Shown: one piece after another, positions 16,887 through 25,304 of the stretch
Position numbering within the stretch: the first letter of the stretch is position 1
How the letters are laid out: the number at the start of each line of letters is the position of its first letter
Origin: Candidatus Desulfosporosinus infrequens
GTDB lineage: Bacteria > Bacillota > Desulfitobacteriia > Desulfitobacteriales > Desulfitobacteriaceae
Reading direction: 5' to 3'
NCBI GenBank assembly: GCA_900290375.1
Contig: OMOF01000823.1
Coordinates: 1 to 51,677 of the forward strand
Length of the DNA stretch: 51,677 bases
The notes under the pieces: model-generated
The model's input: the letters and a program-made list of their open reading frames with translations, nothing else
The model's database searches: none
Told to the model about the DNA's origin: nothing
Made by a program: the position numbers and the translations under genes

Positions 16887-18221
16887 TTGGAAGTTAAGGA
16901 CGAATGTTTGATTTCTACCACAGAAAGTTTGTGCCCGGAATGCTTGCAGAGGATTCCAGCTCAGAGAGTGGTTCAGGGAGAAAAGGTCTATCTGGTGAAA
17001 CAATGCCTTGAACATGGGGAATATCGAACTCTACTCTGGCGTGGTACTCCTCAATGGGACTCGTGGGTTAGGCCCACAATCCCAACCCCACCCAAAGAGT
17101 GTTTTACAGAGGTCGAGAAAGGCTGTCCCTTTGATTGCGGTCTATGTGCAGACCATTACAAGACGACTTGTACGGCTTTGATCGAAGTTACGCAGCGTTG
17201 TAATCTGCACTGTCGTTTTTGTTTTGCCAATGCCGGAAATGAGCTTGACGAACCATCCTTGGCTAGGATAGAAAAGTGGTACAAGAACGTCCTAGCAGCC
17301 AGTGGCCCTGTTAATATTCAGTTATCCGGCGGCGAGCCAACTCTCAGGAATGATTTGCCGGAAATCGTAGAAATGGGAAGGACACTGGGTTTTAACTTTA
17401 TCCAACTAAACACGAATGGCTTGCGACTGGCTGAGGATACTGTCTTTGTGAGACGGTTGAAGGAAGCTGGTCTAAGTTCCGTGTTTTTACAATTTGACGG
17501 TACGGAGGACCGGATTTATCAGTCGATAAGGGGGCGTAGTCTCCTGGAAATCAAGACTAACGCTCTGAAAAACTGTGGTGATCATGAGATTGGAGTGGTT
17601 TTAGTGCCAACTTTAATACCAGGCATAAACACTCATAATATTGGTGGGATCATTGAGTTCGCTTTGGAAAATCATCCCGTTGTCCGAGGGGTACACTTCC
17701 AACCTGTAAGTTATTTCGGAAGAATTCCCAAAGAACCGTTGGACCAAGATCGGATAACCCTCCCAGAAGTCATTCAGGCTATTGAAGAACAGACGAATGG
17801 GTTAATTAAAGCAACTAGCCTGAAACCCCACAATGGACGTTGCTCGTTCAGTGGTAACTTTACTAGACAATCGGATGGGAGTCTAAAGCCTATTATTAAT
17901 AATTCGTGTTGTTCCGGGCCAGAACAAGCAGACGAGTTAGCTCGCAAAACACGAACCTTTGTGGCTCGGCAGTGGTCGGGCGCAGTAAAATTGACAATTC
18001 AGTCTCCATCCTCCAACTCTTGGGACAACCTAATTCAACAGCTAAAAACCTATGCTTTTTCTATCAGCGGCATGGCTTTCCAAGATGTTTGGAACGTCGA
18101 TATTGAACGCTTAAAAAACTGTTGTATTCATGTGGTAAGCCCGGAAGGCAAGTTAATTCCCTTTTGCGCTTATAACCTTACGGATAAGTTTGGGCACTCA
18201 ATTTATCGGAGGGAGAGATAG
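16887..18221 (+). CDS. trsS: Radical SAM protein TrsS (MJ0619/tetraether-synthase-like)
   Basis: A 444-residue radical SAM enzyme. The N-terminal ESLCPECLQ (C16, C19) with C40, and a further cysteine group (C80, C84, C87, C95), could hold extra Fe-S clusters. The SAM cluster motif is CNLHCRFC (C105, C109, C112). The C-terminus carries NCCIHVV and GKLIPFCAYN. This layout resembles MJ0619, a methanopterin-ring methylase, and the archaeal tetraether lipid synthase. I recall the family being named TrsS, with some members containing selenocysteine; here all sites are cysteine. The start is a TTG at 16887 behind GAGAGGG, four bases after the methyltransferase stop. The substrate is not known. Confidence 0.82.
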   Translation: MEVKDECLISTTESLCPECLQRIPAQRVVQGEKVYLVKQCLEHGEYRTLLWRGTPQWDSWVRPTIPTPPKECFTEVEKGCPFDCGLCADHYKTTCTALIEVTQRCNLHCRFCFANAGNELDEPSLARIEKWYKNVLAASGPVNIQLSGGEPTLRNDLPEIVEMGRTLGFNFIQLNTNGLRLAEDTVFVRRLKEAGLSSVFLQFDGTEDRIYQSIRGRSLLEIKTNALKNCGDHEIGVVLVPTLIPGINTHNIGGIIEFALENHPVVRGVHFQPVSYFGRIPKEPLDQDRITLPEVIQAIEEQTNGLIKATSLKPHNGRCSFSGNFTRQSDGSLKPIINNSCCSGPEQADELARKTRTFVARQWSGAVKLTIQSPSSNSWDNLIQQLKTYAFSISGMAFQDVWNVDIERLKNCCIHVVSPEGKLIPFCAYNLTDKFGHSIYRRER

Positions 18222-18224
18222 GGC

Positions 18225-19583
18225 TTGGGTATAAAAACTACCTCGCTTGAGCCCTGGATAAAGCGAAAAATTACCGGAGACGGTTCAGGAAGTTTAACTC
18301 GCAAGCAGATTGAGGCCTACCAGTTGGCAAAACTTCAAGAAACGCTGGATTGGGTAATCCGTAAAAGTCGTTTCTATACAAGATTATACTCAGGACTAGA
18401 GTGTAAGATATCAAGTCTTGAAGATATATGTAGGTTACCTTTTACCACGTCCGAAGATATAAAACACAATCCCCTGGATTTCTTATGTGTTTCCCAAAAT
18501 GACATTAGCAGGATCGTCACACTACAGAGTTCTGGCACTACAGGTCAACCAAAACGCCTGTTCTTTACAGAAGCAGATCAAGAGTTGACCATAGATTTCT
18601 TTCATCATGGCATATTAACCCTCGTAAGCCCTCAAGATAGGGTCTTGATCATGTTACCAGGAGAAACGCCGGGCAGCGTCGGGGATTTATTGCGCTTAGG
18701 TCTAGAAAGAGCGGGTGCAACAGGTATAGTTCACGGTCTAGTTAATAACCCAGAGGATGCTCTTGAGCATATTAAACGAGAAAATATCAATGTTTTAGTT
18801 GGGATACCCACTCAAGTATTGGGGTTAGCTAGAGTTAAAGACTCTCAAGGGTCCAGTTCCTCCCTGAGCTTGAAAAGCGTTTTATTGAGCACGGATTATG
18901 TACCGCTGGCGATTGTTCAAGAACTTGAAAGTACCTGGGGATGTAAAGTGTTTAATCACTATGGCATGACTGAGATGGGACTAGGCGTTGGGCTGGAGTG
19001 TGAGGGTTTCTGTGGTTACCATCTCCGAGAAGCAGACCTCTATCTCGAAATTATCGATCCTAATTCCGGACTGCTCGTTAGGGACGGTCAACTAGGTGAG
19101 GTCGTCTTTACTACTTTGACCAGATCAGCTATGCCCTTGATTCGTTATCGTACTGGTGATAGATCAAGGGTCATTCCAGGCCCCTGTGCATGCCAGACCG
19201 TCTTAAAGCGCTTGGAACTGATTAAGTCTAGAGACAGGATATATCTGACAAGGACCGATTATCTCACTATGGCGGATTTTGATGAGGTTCTGTTTGAGTT
19301 AGACGATGTTCTCGATTTTGAGGTAACCCTAACAAAGGGTATGGAAGCCCAAGTAACCCACTTACAACTCGATGTTCAGTTGCGGAGACTTGTTTCTTGG
19401 GACGTGAAACGAACTATTCAACTAGCCTTAGATAAGATCCCTGTAATAACAGATGCTAGAATGAACGGGAGCTTGAGAGTGTTCTTTTATTTTGAAGCAA
19501 GCACTGAAAAAATGATCTTCAGAAAAAACCCCGCTAAACGACAGATCCGAGACAAGAGAGGGTGTATCTTGAGTGTTGATTGA
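18225..19583 (+). CDS. AMP-dependent CoA ligase, PaaK-like
   Basis: A 452-residue adenylate-forming enzyme of the phenylacetate-CoA ligase type, expected to activate a carboxylic acid as acyl-AMP and then the CoA thioester. The P-loop is SSGTTGQPK at 102-110, with YGMTEMGLG near 245 and RYRTGDRSRV near 305. The TTG start at 18225 has GGAGGGAGAG upstream. The gene matches the DVU_1553 type that I recall from the Desulfovibrio Mop cluster. It could process the acid made by Mop, or prime an acyl group for the cofactor-modifying steps; the sequence does not decide. Confidence 0.82.
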   Translation: MGIKTTSLEPWIKRKITGDGSGSLTRKQIEAYQLAKLQETLDWVIRKSRFYTRLYSGLECKISSLEDICRLPFTTSEDIKHNPLDFLCVSQNDISRIVTLQSSGTTGQPKRLFFTEADQELTIDFFHHGILTLVSPQDRVLIMLPGETPGSVGDLLRLGLERAGATGIVHGLVNNPEDALEHIKRENINVLVGIPTQVLGLARVKDSQGSSSSLSLKSVLLSTDYVPLAIVQELESTWGCKVFNHYGMTEMGLGVGLECEGFCGYHLREADLYLEIIDPNSGLLVRDGQLGEVVFTTLTRSAMPLIRYRTGDRSRVIPGPCACQTVLKRLELIKSRDRIYLTRTDYLTMADFDEVLFELDDVLDFEVTLTKGMEAQVTHLQLDVQLRRLVSWDVKRTIQLALDKIPVITDARMNGSLRVFFYFEASTEKMIFRKNPAKRQIRDKRGCILSVD

Positions 19584-20727
19584 AAAAGAGCACAATCAGG
19601 ATAAAAGTTCTTTAGTGGCAATCATAGTTGCTGCAGGATACTCTTTGCGAATGAAACACTTTAAACCACTGTTAGCGTTAGGCGGAAGTACTGTCTTAGA
19701 AAAGGCAGTACACAGTTTTCAGAAGGGCGGGATTTGGGATATCCGAGTGGTCGTTGGGCATCGGGCGAACGAATTGCTGCCTATATTGCAAAGGCTAGGG
19801 GTTCAGTCTATAGTTAATGCTAATTATTCTGAAGGGATGTTCTCATCGATTAGCGCTGGGGTTCGAAGCCTAAGCCCAGAGGTATCAGGTTTTTTTCTAT
19901 TACCTGTCGACAATCCGATTATTAAAGGGGATACCTTGGTAGCACTTCGGAATACTTTTTCCTCCACTGAATTTGGAATTGTCTATCCCACCTACCAGGG
20001 AATGAGGGGACATCCTCCTTTAATCTCAAATCATTATGTGAAAAAAGTACTGAACTGGAACAACCCTGGAGGAATGAGGGCTTTATTAGAACAATATGAA
20101 TATGATGTAATAGAGGTTGAGGTTGTTGATCCGGGTATTTTGCTCGACATGGACACACAGGAGGACTATCATCAGATGCTGAAGTACTGTGGTGATTGCC
20201 AGGTTCCCTCGGAAGAAGAGTGTTATGCTCTACTCAAACATGCCAACACACCTGTCAAGGTGATTAAGCACTGTAAGCAGGTCGCCATGTTAGGTTGTGC
20301 AATAGGTAAGCATTTAATCAAGTCTGGCTGTCAAATAAACCTTGGATTAATCAGGGTAGCTGGGTTGTTACATGACATAGCCAAAGGTGAAGCTCATCAT
20401 GCTGTTGTTGGAGCTAGAATGCTTGTGAATTATCCAGAAGTAGCGGAAATTGTAGCCGAACATATGGACATTTGTCTGAATCTTGACCGACCTTTAACAG
20501 AAAAGGAAATCGTCTATTTGGCGGATAAACTGGTCATAGACGAGCAGGTTATTTCACTTCAGGTCAGATTCTCAGGCCCACTGGAGCAGCATAAGGACGA
20601 TCAAGAGATTTTTAGCAAGATTAAGCGACGATTTTATAATGCTGAACTAATCCAGACCAGAATAGAACAAATAATTGAAATGCCTTTACACGACATAGTG
20701 AAGGCTGATCTAGGGGGGCAAGGCTAA
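19573..20727 (+). CDS. MobA/MocA-like nucleotidyltransferase fused to an HD domain
   Basis: A 384-residue fusion. Residues 15-195 are a molybdopterin nucleotidyltransferase-like domain (IIVAAGYSLRM with K31; FFLLPVDNPII for the metal site; GHPPLI). The family joins CMP or GMP to molybdopterin, and CMP fits Mop. Residues 205-370 form an HD phosphohydrolase domain (HCKQV; LLHDIAKGEAHH; EHMD). The start (GTG 19573 or TTG 19576) overlaps the ligase gene end. I recall this as the DVU_1551 NTP-transferase type. One protein that both makes and hydrolyses a nucleotide bond, or one whose HD part senses a nucleotide, is an attractive but unproven reading. Confidence 0.82.
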   Translation: MLIEKEHNQDKSSLVAIIVAAGYSLRMKHFKPLLALGGSTVLEKAVHSFQKGGIWDIRVVVGHRANELLPILQRLGVQSIVNANYSEGMFSSISAGVRSLSPEVSGFFLLPVDNPIIKGDTLVALRNTFSSTEFGIVYPTYQGMRGHPPLISNHYVKKVLNWNNPGGMRALLEQYEYDVIEVEVVDPGILLDMDTQEDYHQMLKYCGDCQVPSEEECYALLKHANTPVKVIKHCKQVAMLGCAIGKHLIKSGCQINLGLIRVAGLLHDIAKGEAHHAVVGARMLVNYPEVAEIVAEHMDICLNLDRPLTEKEIVYLADKLVIDEQVISLQVRFSGPLEQHKDDQEIFSKIKRRFYNAELIQTRIEQIIEMPLHDIVKADLGGQG

Positions 20728-21839
20728 TGGATAATGAAATATTCTTGGGGTTGAAAAAAGTATTTGACCAAAACCTGGAGGCCGCTCTGATAACTGTAAC
20801 TAGTGTGCTAGGGTCGACTCCCCGTAAGCCAGGAGCTAAAATGTTGGTTCTAGCTGATGGGACGACTATGGGCACTATCGGCGGCGGGTGTGGTGAGGCT
20901 GAAGCTAGGCGGGAGGCCTTAAATGTTTTAGCGGCCTACACTCCTAAGATACATTATTTGAATATGACCGCTGACATTGCCCAAGAGGAGGGTATGGTTT
21001 GCGGTGGTATCATGGGATTATTTATTGAGTATCTGGGCCCACAAAGCCCCGTGGAACAGACTGAGCTTAACAAAAATTATCTCTTAGCCTTAGAAAACTG
21101 CAATAATCCCATACTTGTAACTGTGATCGAAGCAAACGAGGAACGGTTAATAGGAAGAAAAATGTTCGTCAAGAATAATGGGGACGTTTCTGGGGACCTT
21201 AACTCAGGAGAACTGAATCGAATTGCCCGTGAAGGTGTTGAGACAGGCAGCAGAAGATGCCAGCCCTTATTAATTAGCTTAGATTCTGAGTTTATGTTAT
21301 GTGAAACCTCAGTGACAAAAGCAGCTTTTCGGTTATTGATTGAGCCCCCAACGACAGTTGTAAAATTGTTGATCTTAGGCGCGGGGCATATAGCACGTCC
21401 CCTGGCAACCATGGCCAAAATTCTTGGGTATGAGGTTGCAGTAGTGGATGATCGTCCATCGTTTGCTAATTCAGCCCGATTTAATACGGCTGATACGATT
21501 ATATGCAATGATTTTGAACGAGCATTAGATGACATTAACATCAATCCGCAAACCTTTGTTGTAATTATTACTAGGGGGCATCGCTATGACAAAGCATGTC
21601 TGCGAAAAGTAATTGATCAGCCTGCTTCCTATATTGGCATGATTGGCAGCCGTAAAAGGGTTAAAGCCTTAATAGCCGAATTGGAGGAGGAAGGGTTTTC
21701 TAGCGATCTGTTACAAAAGCTATATTCTCCAATTGGTCTAAAGATTGGAGCAGAAACCCCTGAGGAAATAGCTGTGAGCATTCTTAGTGAGTTGATTAAG
21801 GTCCAAAAGGGATTGAATCAAAACGGAAAGATCCGGTGA
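20727..21839 (+). CDS. xdhC: XdhC/CoxI family molybdenum-enzyme maturation factor
   Basis: A 370-residue protein. The N-terminal XdhC_CoxI domain has TSVLGSTPRKPGAKML and GTIGGGCGEAEAR; the C-terminal Rossmann domain has LLILGAGHIARPLA near 212 and IGMIGSRKRV near 305. XdhC proteins bind the finished molybdenum cofactor, help sulfurate it and insert it into xanthine oxidase-type enzymes, here presumably Mop. The ATG shares a base with the preceding stop (TAATG), so it is coupled to the nucleotidyltransferase that would supply the cytidylated cofactor. Confidence 0.88.
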   Translation: MDNEIFLGLKKVFDQNLEAALITVTSVLGSTPRKPGAKMLVLADGTTMGTIGGGCGEAEARREALNVLAAYTPKIHYLNMTADIAQEEGMVCGGIMGLFIEYLGPQSPVEQTELNKNYLLALENCNNPILVTVIEANEERLIGRKMFVKNNGDVSGDLNSGELNRIAREGVETGSRRCQPLLISLDSEFMLCETSVTKAAFRLLIEPPTTVVKLLILGAGHIARPLATMAKILGYEVAVVDDRPSFANSARFNTADTIICNDFERALDDININPQTFVVIITRGHRYDKACLRKVIDQPASYIGMIGSRKRVKALIAELEEEGFSSDLLQKLYSPIGLKIGAETPEEIAVSILSELIKVQKGLNQNGKIR

Positions 21840-21851
21840 TGCGAACGAACC

Positions 21852-22466
21852 ATGGATAAGAAGTTTATTTATCTAGTCCGACATGGGGATATCGGTTTAG
21901 GTAGAGACAAACGCTATATTGGTCGGTCGGACCTCCCTCTAAGTGTTCGCGGAGAGAATCAGGCTGCCTTGTTAAAAGACTTTTTTTGTCAGGTATCCTT
22001 AGCTAACATATATTGCAGTGATTTAAAAAGATCGCAACAAACAGCCGAAGTCATCGCCTCCGCCCACCAAATCGTTCCTACTGTTTGTGGGGAATTACGG
22101 GAGCTAAATATGGGCAAATGGGAGGGCAAGCTTTTTTCGGAAATTAAATTGAAATTTCCTCAGGAATATAAAGAACGTGGTGAAAATATAGCGTATTACA
22201 GCTCGCCGGAGGGAGAAAGCTTCGCTGATTGCTCTAAAAGAGTAATTCCGGTCTTCGAACATCTGACTCAATTTGATGAAACTACAATTTTAATCGTTGG
22301 GCATGCGGGTGTAAACAGGGTCATTCTCTGCCGAATACTGGGAATACCCTTAGATAACGTTTTCCGCCTTGAACAAGCTTATGGTTGTGTAAACTTAATT
22401 TGCAAGGTGGGTTCTGAATACCAGTTAAGTTACCTGAATCATACAATACTTGATGGCTTATCATAA
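21852..22466 (+). CDS. Histidine phosphatase (CobC/phosphoglycerate mutase-like)
   Basis: A 204-residue branch-1 histidine phosphatase. The catalytic RHG is in YLVRHGDIGL near residue 9, followed by SDLKRSQQTAE near 57 and the second histidine in IVGHAGVNRV near 150. It resembles alpha-ribazole phosphatase, but no cobalamin genes are near. In this operon it more likely removes a phosphate from an intermediate of the accessory pathway. The start is the ATG at 21852, 12 bases after xdhC; the ribosome site is weak. Confidence 0.8.
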   Translation: MDKKFIYLVRHGDIGLGRDKRYIGRSDLPLSVRGENQAALLKDFFCQVSLANIYCSDLKRSQQTAEVIASAHQIVPTVCGELRELNMGKWEGKLFSEIKLKFPQEYKERGENIAYYSSPEGESFADCSKRVIPVFEHLTQFDETTILIVGHAGVNRVILCRILGIPLDNVFRLEQAYGCVNLICKVGSEYQLSYLNHTILDGLS

Positions 22467-22491
22467 ACTAATATTTGAAAGGGGAATGTTT

Positions 22492-22764
22492 ATGCCTAAA
22501 TATGTTATTGAGCGAGCGATATTAGGGGCAGGGGAACTGTCTCAGAGTGAATTGCAGGGCATATCCCAGAAATCCCAAGAGGTTTTAAGAGAATTAGGAC
22601 CGGGGATCCAATGGGTACATAGTTATGTCACTGGAGATAAGATCTATTGTGTCTATATCGCTCCCAACGCGGAGATCATTCGTGAACATGCCCGGATTGG
22701 GGGATTTCCGGCTGACAGCGTAGAGGAAGTAAAATCAATAATTGACCCAACCACGGCTGATTAG
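22492..22764 (+). CDS. DUF4242 domain protein
   Basis: A 90-residue protein of the DUF4242 family: VIERAILGAGELSQSEL at the start, IQWVHSYVTGDKIYCVY in the middle, and REHARIGGFPADSV near the end. The family is small and ferredoxin-like, with a nickel-binding member reported in Streptomyces; its role is not known. I choose the ATG at 22492 because AAAGGGG is seven bases upstream; an in-frame ATG at 22486 is too close to that site. It is the last gene of the operon before a terminator. Confidence 0.75.
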   Translation: MPKYVIERAILGAGELSQSELQGISQKSQEVLRELGPGIQWVHSYVTGDKIYCVYIAPNAEIIREHARIGGFPADSVEEVKSIIDPTTAD

Positions 22765-22794
22765 TAAAATATGCCTAAAAAATAGATGATTGCA

Positions 22795-22828
22795 GGACCA
22801 GGGCTAAAAGTCTTGGTCCATTTTTTTT
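22795..22828 (+). terminator. Terminator of the Mop accessory operon
   Basis: An 8-bp stem with one G-U pair (22795-22802 and 22812-22819) is followed by a run of eight T, a standard rho-independent form. Confidence 0.85.
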
Positions 22829-22941
22829 CTCATAAATGCATGAAAGTAAGAACGCAGGGCGTGAAATTAGAGTGATTACGATTTATTACAACATTATTCC
22901 CCTTTTTATTCCTTATATAGATACCAAATTCTTTAAGAATA

Positions 22942-23015
22942 GTGTTCCGAAACGAAACTCTGTACGGAACAAAGTGCGTCAAACTAGGGCAATAGAAAGG
23001 ACACCTTGAGGAACA
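22942..23015 (+). promoter_or_regulatory. Candidate upstream activating sites of adh
   Basis: GTGTTCC (22942-22948), GGAACAAAGT (22966-22975) and GGAACA (23010-23015) lie 85-155 bases before the sigma-54 promoter, a typical enhancer position. GTGTTCC and GGAACAAAGT also occur, in the same order but closer together, upstream of the AcoR-type regulator gene (8479-8500). Confidence 0.55.
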
Positions 23016-23096
23016 AATATTATAACTGTATTTCCAGGAGCCTTCAATTCAGCGATATGTATAGTGTTTAGAGTATATTATAGAATATTCTAATTG

Positions 23097-23113
23097 TTGG
23101 CGTGATTCTTGCA
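23097..23113 (+). promoter_or_regulatory. Sigma-54 (-24/-12) promoter of adh
   Basis: TTGGCGTGATTCTTGCA has GG at 23099-23100 and GC at 23111-23112 with exactly ten bases between them. It differs from the mop promoter at only two of the 17 positions. Confidence 0.87.
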
Positions 23114-23228
23114 ATGAATAAAGATAAGCAAAAGTGACAATACTGAAAAGGACAAGGACATAATGAGTCACGTCACTATTGAAAAACAAATTATGGCGAA
23201 CGCCAAAAAGAAATGGGAGGAAACAAAA

Positions 23229-24392
23229 ATGTCAGTTATTCATCAAGTATACGGGTATTTCATGCCAACAGTAAATCTCATGGGAGCTGGAGCAGCTCAA
23301 GAAACAGGGAAACAAGCCAAATTATTGGGCGGAAAAAAAGTACTATTAGTAACCGACGCTTACCTCGAAAAGATTGGCATGGCTCAGGAAATTGCTGACA
23401 TTATCACTAAAGAAGGCGTCCAAGTTGTCATTTATGGCGGTGCTGAACCGAACCCTACCGATAAAAACGTACATGATGGCTTAGACATCTATAATAAAGA
23501 AGGTTGTAACCTGATTGTATCCATGGGCGGAGGATCTTCACATGACTGCGCCAAAGGAATTGGACTTGTTGCAGGTAATGGCGGAAGAATTAATGACTAT
23601 GAAGGCGTAGACAAATCTAAATTGCCGATGGCTCCAATGATCGCTATTAACACAACTGCGGGTACAGCCGCTGAAATAACTAGATTTTGTATTATTACGG
23701 ATGCTGCACGTCATATTAAAATGGCCATTGTTGACTGGCATGTCACTCCAAATGTATCCATCAATGATCCCTTGTTAATGATGAAACAACCTCCTAGCTT
23801 AACCGCTGCTACAGGAATGGATGCCCTTACCCATGCTGTTGAAGCATATGTTTCCACAATTGCCACTCCAGTAACTGATTCGGCTGCTTTAATGGCTTTC
23901 AAAATAATTCCGAGATATCTGCGTCGTGCCGTAGCTAATGGCGACGACTTCGAAGCGCGTAACCAAATGGCTTATGCTCAATTATTAGCTGGTATGGCTT
24001 TTAATAATGCCAGTTTAGGTTATGTCCATGCCATGGCTCATCAATTAGGTGGATTCTATAACTTACCTCATGGTGTATGTAACGCAATCCTTCTCCCTCA
24101 CGTTTCACGCTTTAACATGATTGGCAATCTCGATCGTTTTGCTGAGATCGCTGTAGCAATGGGCGAAAATATTGACGGACTTTCAGTTAGGGATGCAGCA
24201 GAAAAATGCTTAACCGCTATCGCTACGTTGTCTACTGACGTCGGAATTCCTTCCGGACTAAGTGCACTGAATGTAAAAGAAGAAGACTTCGCTCTGATGG
24301 CTGGAAATGCAAAATTGGATGCGTGTCAATTCACCAATCCTCGCACAGCAACCCTCGAACAAGTAATTCAGATCTATAAAAACGCAATGTAA
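23229..24392 (+). CDS. adh: Iron-containing alcohol dehydrogenase
   Basis: A 387-residue group III (iron-type) NAD(P)-dependent alcohol dehydrogenase that interconverts primary alcohols and aldehydes. The dinucleotide motif is MGGGSSHDCAKG near 98; NTTAGTAAEITRF lies near 140. The metal ligands are in MDALTHAVEAYVS near 197 and MAHQLGGFYNLPHGVCN near 265. I choose the ATG at 23229 because GGGAGGAAAC precedes it; the frame runs 22 codons further upstream to 23163. It stands alone between a sigma-54 promoter and a strong terminator. With Mop it gives an alcohol-to-acid route under shared control. Confidence 0.92.
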   Translation: MSVIHQVYGYFMPTVNLMGAGAAQETGKQAKLLGGKKVLLVTDAYLEKIGMAQEIADIITKEGVQVVIYGGAEPNPTDKNVHDGLDIYNKEGCNLIVSMGGGSSHDCAKGIGLVAGNGGRINDYEGVDKSKLPMAPMIAINTTAGTAAEITRFCIITDAARHIKMAIVDWHVTPNVSINDPLLMMKQPPSLTAATGMDALTHAVEAYVSTIATPVTDSAALMAFKIIPRYLRRAVANGDDFEARNQMAYAQLLAGMAFNNASLGYVHAMAHQLGGFYNLPHGVCNAILLPHVSRFNMIGNLDRFAEIAVAMGENIDGLSVRDAAEKCLTAIATLSTDVGIPSGLSALNVKEEDFALMAGNAKLDACQFTNPRTATLEQVIQIYKNAM

Positions 24393-24417
24393 TTTTATTG
24401 TCTGGAATTATTGAATA

Positions 24418-24463
24418 GACCAAGAAAAGGCTCTTTGGAATAACCAAGAGCCTTTTCTTGGTC
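24418..24463 (+). terminator. Terminator after adh
   Basis: Perfect 18-bp stem (24418-24435 and 24446-24463) with a ten-base loop, 25 bases past the adh stop. I see nothing else between here and the speD promoter at 24691. Confidence 0.85.
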
Positions 24464-24690
24464 ATTTGTCCCTCTGTTTCTTGGCAGTAAACTAATTTGC
24501 CAACAGATTCTCTAAAGCTAACAATGGACGATGTTCAAAGGAATGTTTTAGACCATATAATTTATTATGAAGTAAAGTTGAGTATAATGAAGCGAATATG
24601 AGCAGTTACAAGGAATCTGGACTTGAGCATGCCTTAGCCTGGAAAAACTACAATCTAGCCACGGATATCCCGAAAATATATATTTTTTTA

Positions 24691-24718
24691 TTGACAACAC
24701 CGAACTTTGTGCTAAAAT
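24691..24718 (+). promoter_or_regulatory. Housekeeping promoter of speD
   Basis: TTGACA (24691-24696) and TAAAAT (24713-24718) are 16 bases apart. Transcription would start near 24725, inside the apparent N-terminal extension of the speD frame, which supports the shorter protein. Confidence 0.7.
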
Positions 24719-24813
24719 TTAACCTGATGGAAATTTGGGGTAACTGGAGAAAGAGGCGACCAGCTCAGATTCTTTCCTATTTTTTGAGTAGAAAAAGGGG
24801 GCAACGATCACAA

Positions 24814-25191
24814 TTGGCAAATTCTCTTGGACGTCATGTGTTGGCTGAAATTTATGGGTGTAGTTTCGACATTTTAAACGATCGTGAGAAAGTCGAAATG
24901 CTAATGGTCAATGCAGCTTTGGAGGCTGGTGCCGAGGTGCGTGAGGTAGTTTTCCATAAATTTAGTCCTCAAGGGGTGAGTGGTGTCGTCGTAATTTCTG
25001 AATCGCACCTTGCCATTCACACTTGGCCAGAACTCGGATATGCAGCTGTAGACGTCTTTACTTGCGGGGACCGTGTCAATCCCTGGGATGCCTGTAACTA
25101 TTTAACGGATCATTTCAAAGCAGGTCATATGACCGCAACGGAAATAAAGCGGGGAATTGTTGAGGATCCAAAGGAAGCGGTAAATATTTAG
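24814..25191 (+). CDS. speD: S-adenosylmethionine decarboxylase proenzyme
   Basis: Makes decarboxylated SAM, the aminopropyl donor for spermidine. The short bacterial SpeH-type protein has 125 residues when started at the TTG at 24814. [17 protein letters not shown] lies at the N-terminus, and the autocleavage site is [12 protein letters not shown], where the serine becomes the pyruvoyl group. The frame is open back to 24598, but family length, the promoter at 24691 and AGGGGG upstream favour this start. No spermidine synthase gene lies beside it, so the partner is elsewhere. Confidence 0.88.
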   Translation: MANSLGRHVLAEIYGCSFDILNDREKVEMLMVNAALEAGAEVREVVFHKFSPQGVSGVVVISESHLAIHTWPELGYAAVDVFTCGDRVNPWDACNYLTDHFKAGHMTATEIKRGIVEDPKEAVNI

Positions 25192-25271
25192 GAGGGATAT
25201 TTATTTTACTCCGGACTAAGACAAGTGCGGATAATGAAATCCAGGTGTTATACTTTCTAACTGGTACTCGA

Positions 25272-25304
25272 TAGACCTTGTGACTGAATAAGTTGCAAGG
25301 TCTA
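25272..25304 (+). terminator. Terminator after speD
   Basis: A 9-bp perfect stem (25272-25280 and 25296-25304) followed by a T-rich stretch. Confidence 0.65.

Noticed and set aside
21852..22466. Alpha-ribazole phosphatase (CobC) of cobalamin synthesis
   Set aside because: The family fits, but there are no cobalamin genes nearby and the operon concerns Mop, so I kept the general name.
24598..24813. Long N-terminal extension of SpeD
   Set aside because: A good promoter (24691-24718) lies inside it, the family is about 125 residues long, and the extension has no ribosome site of its own.
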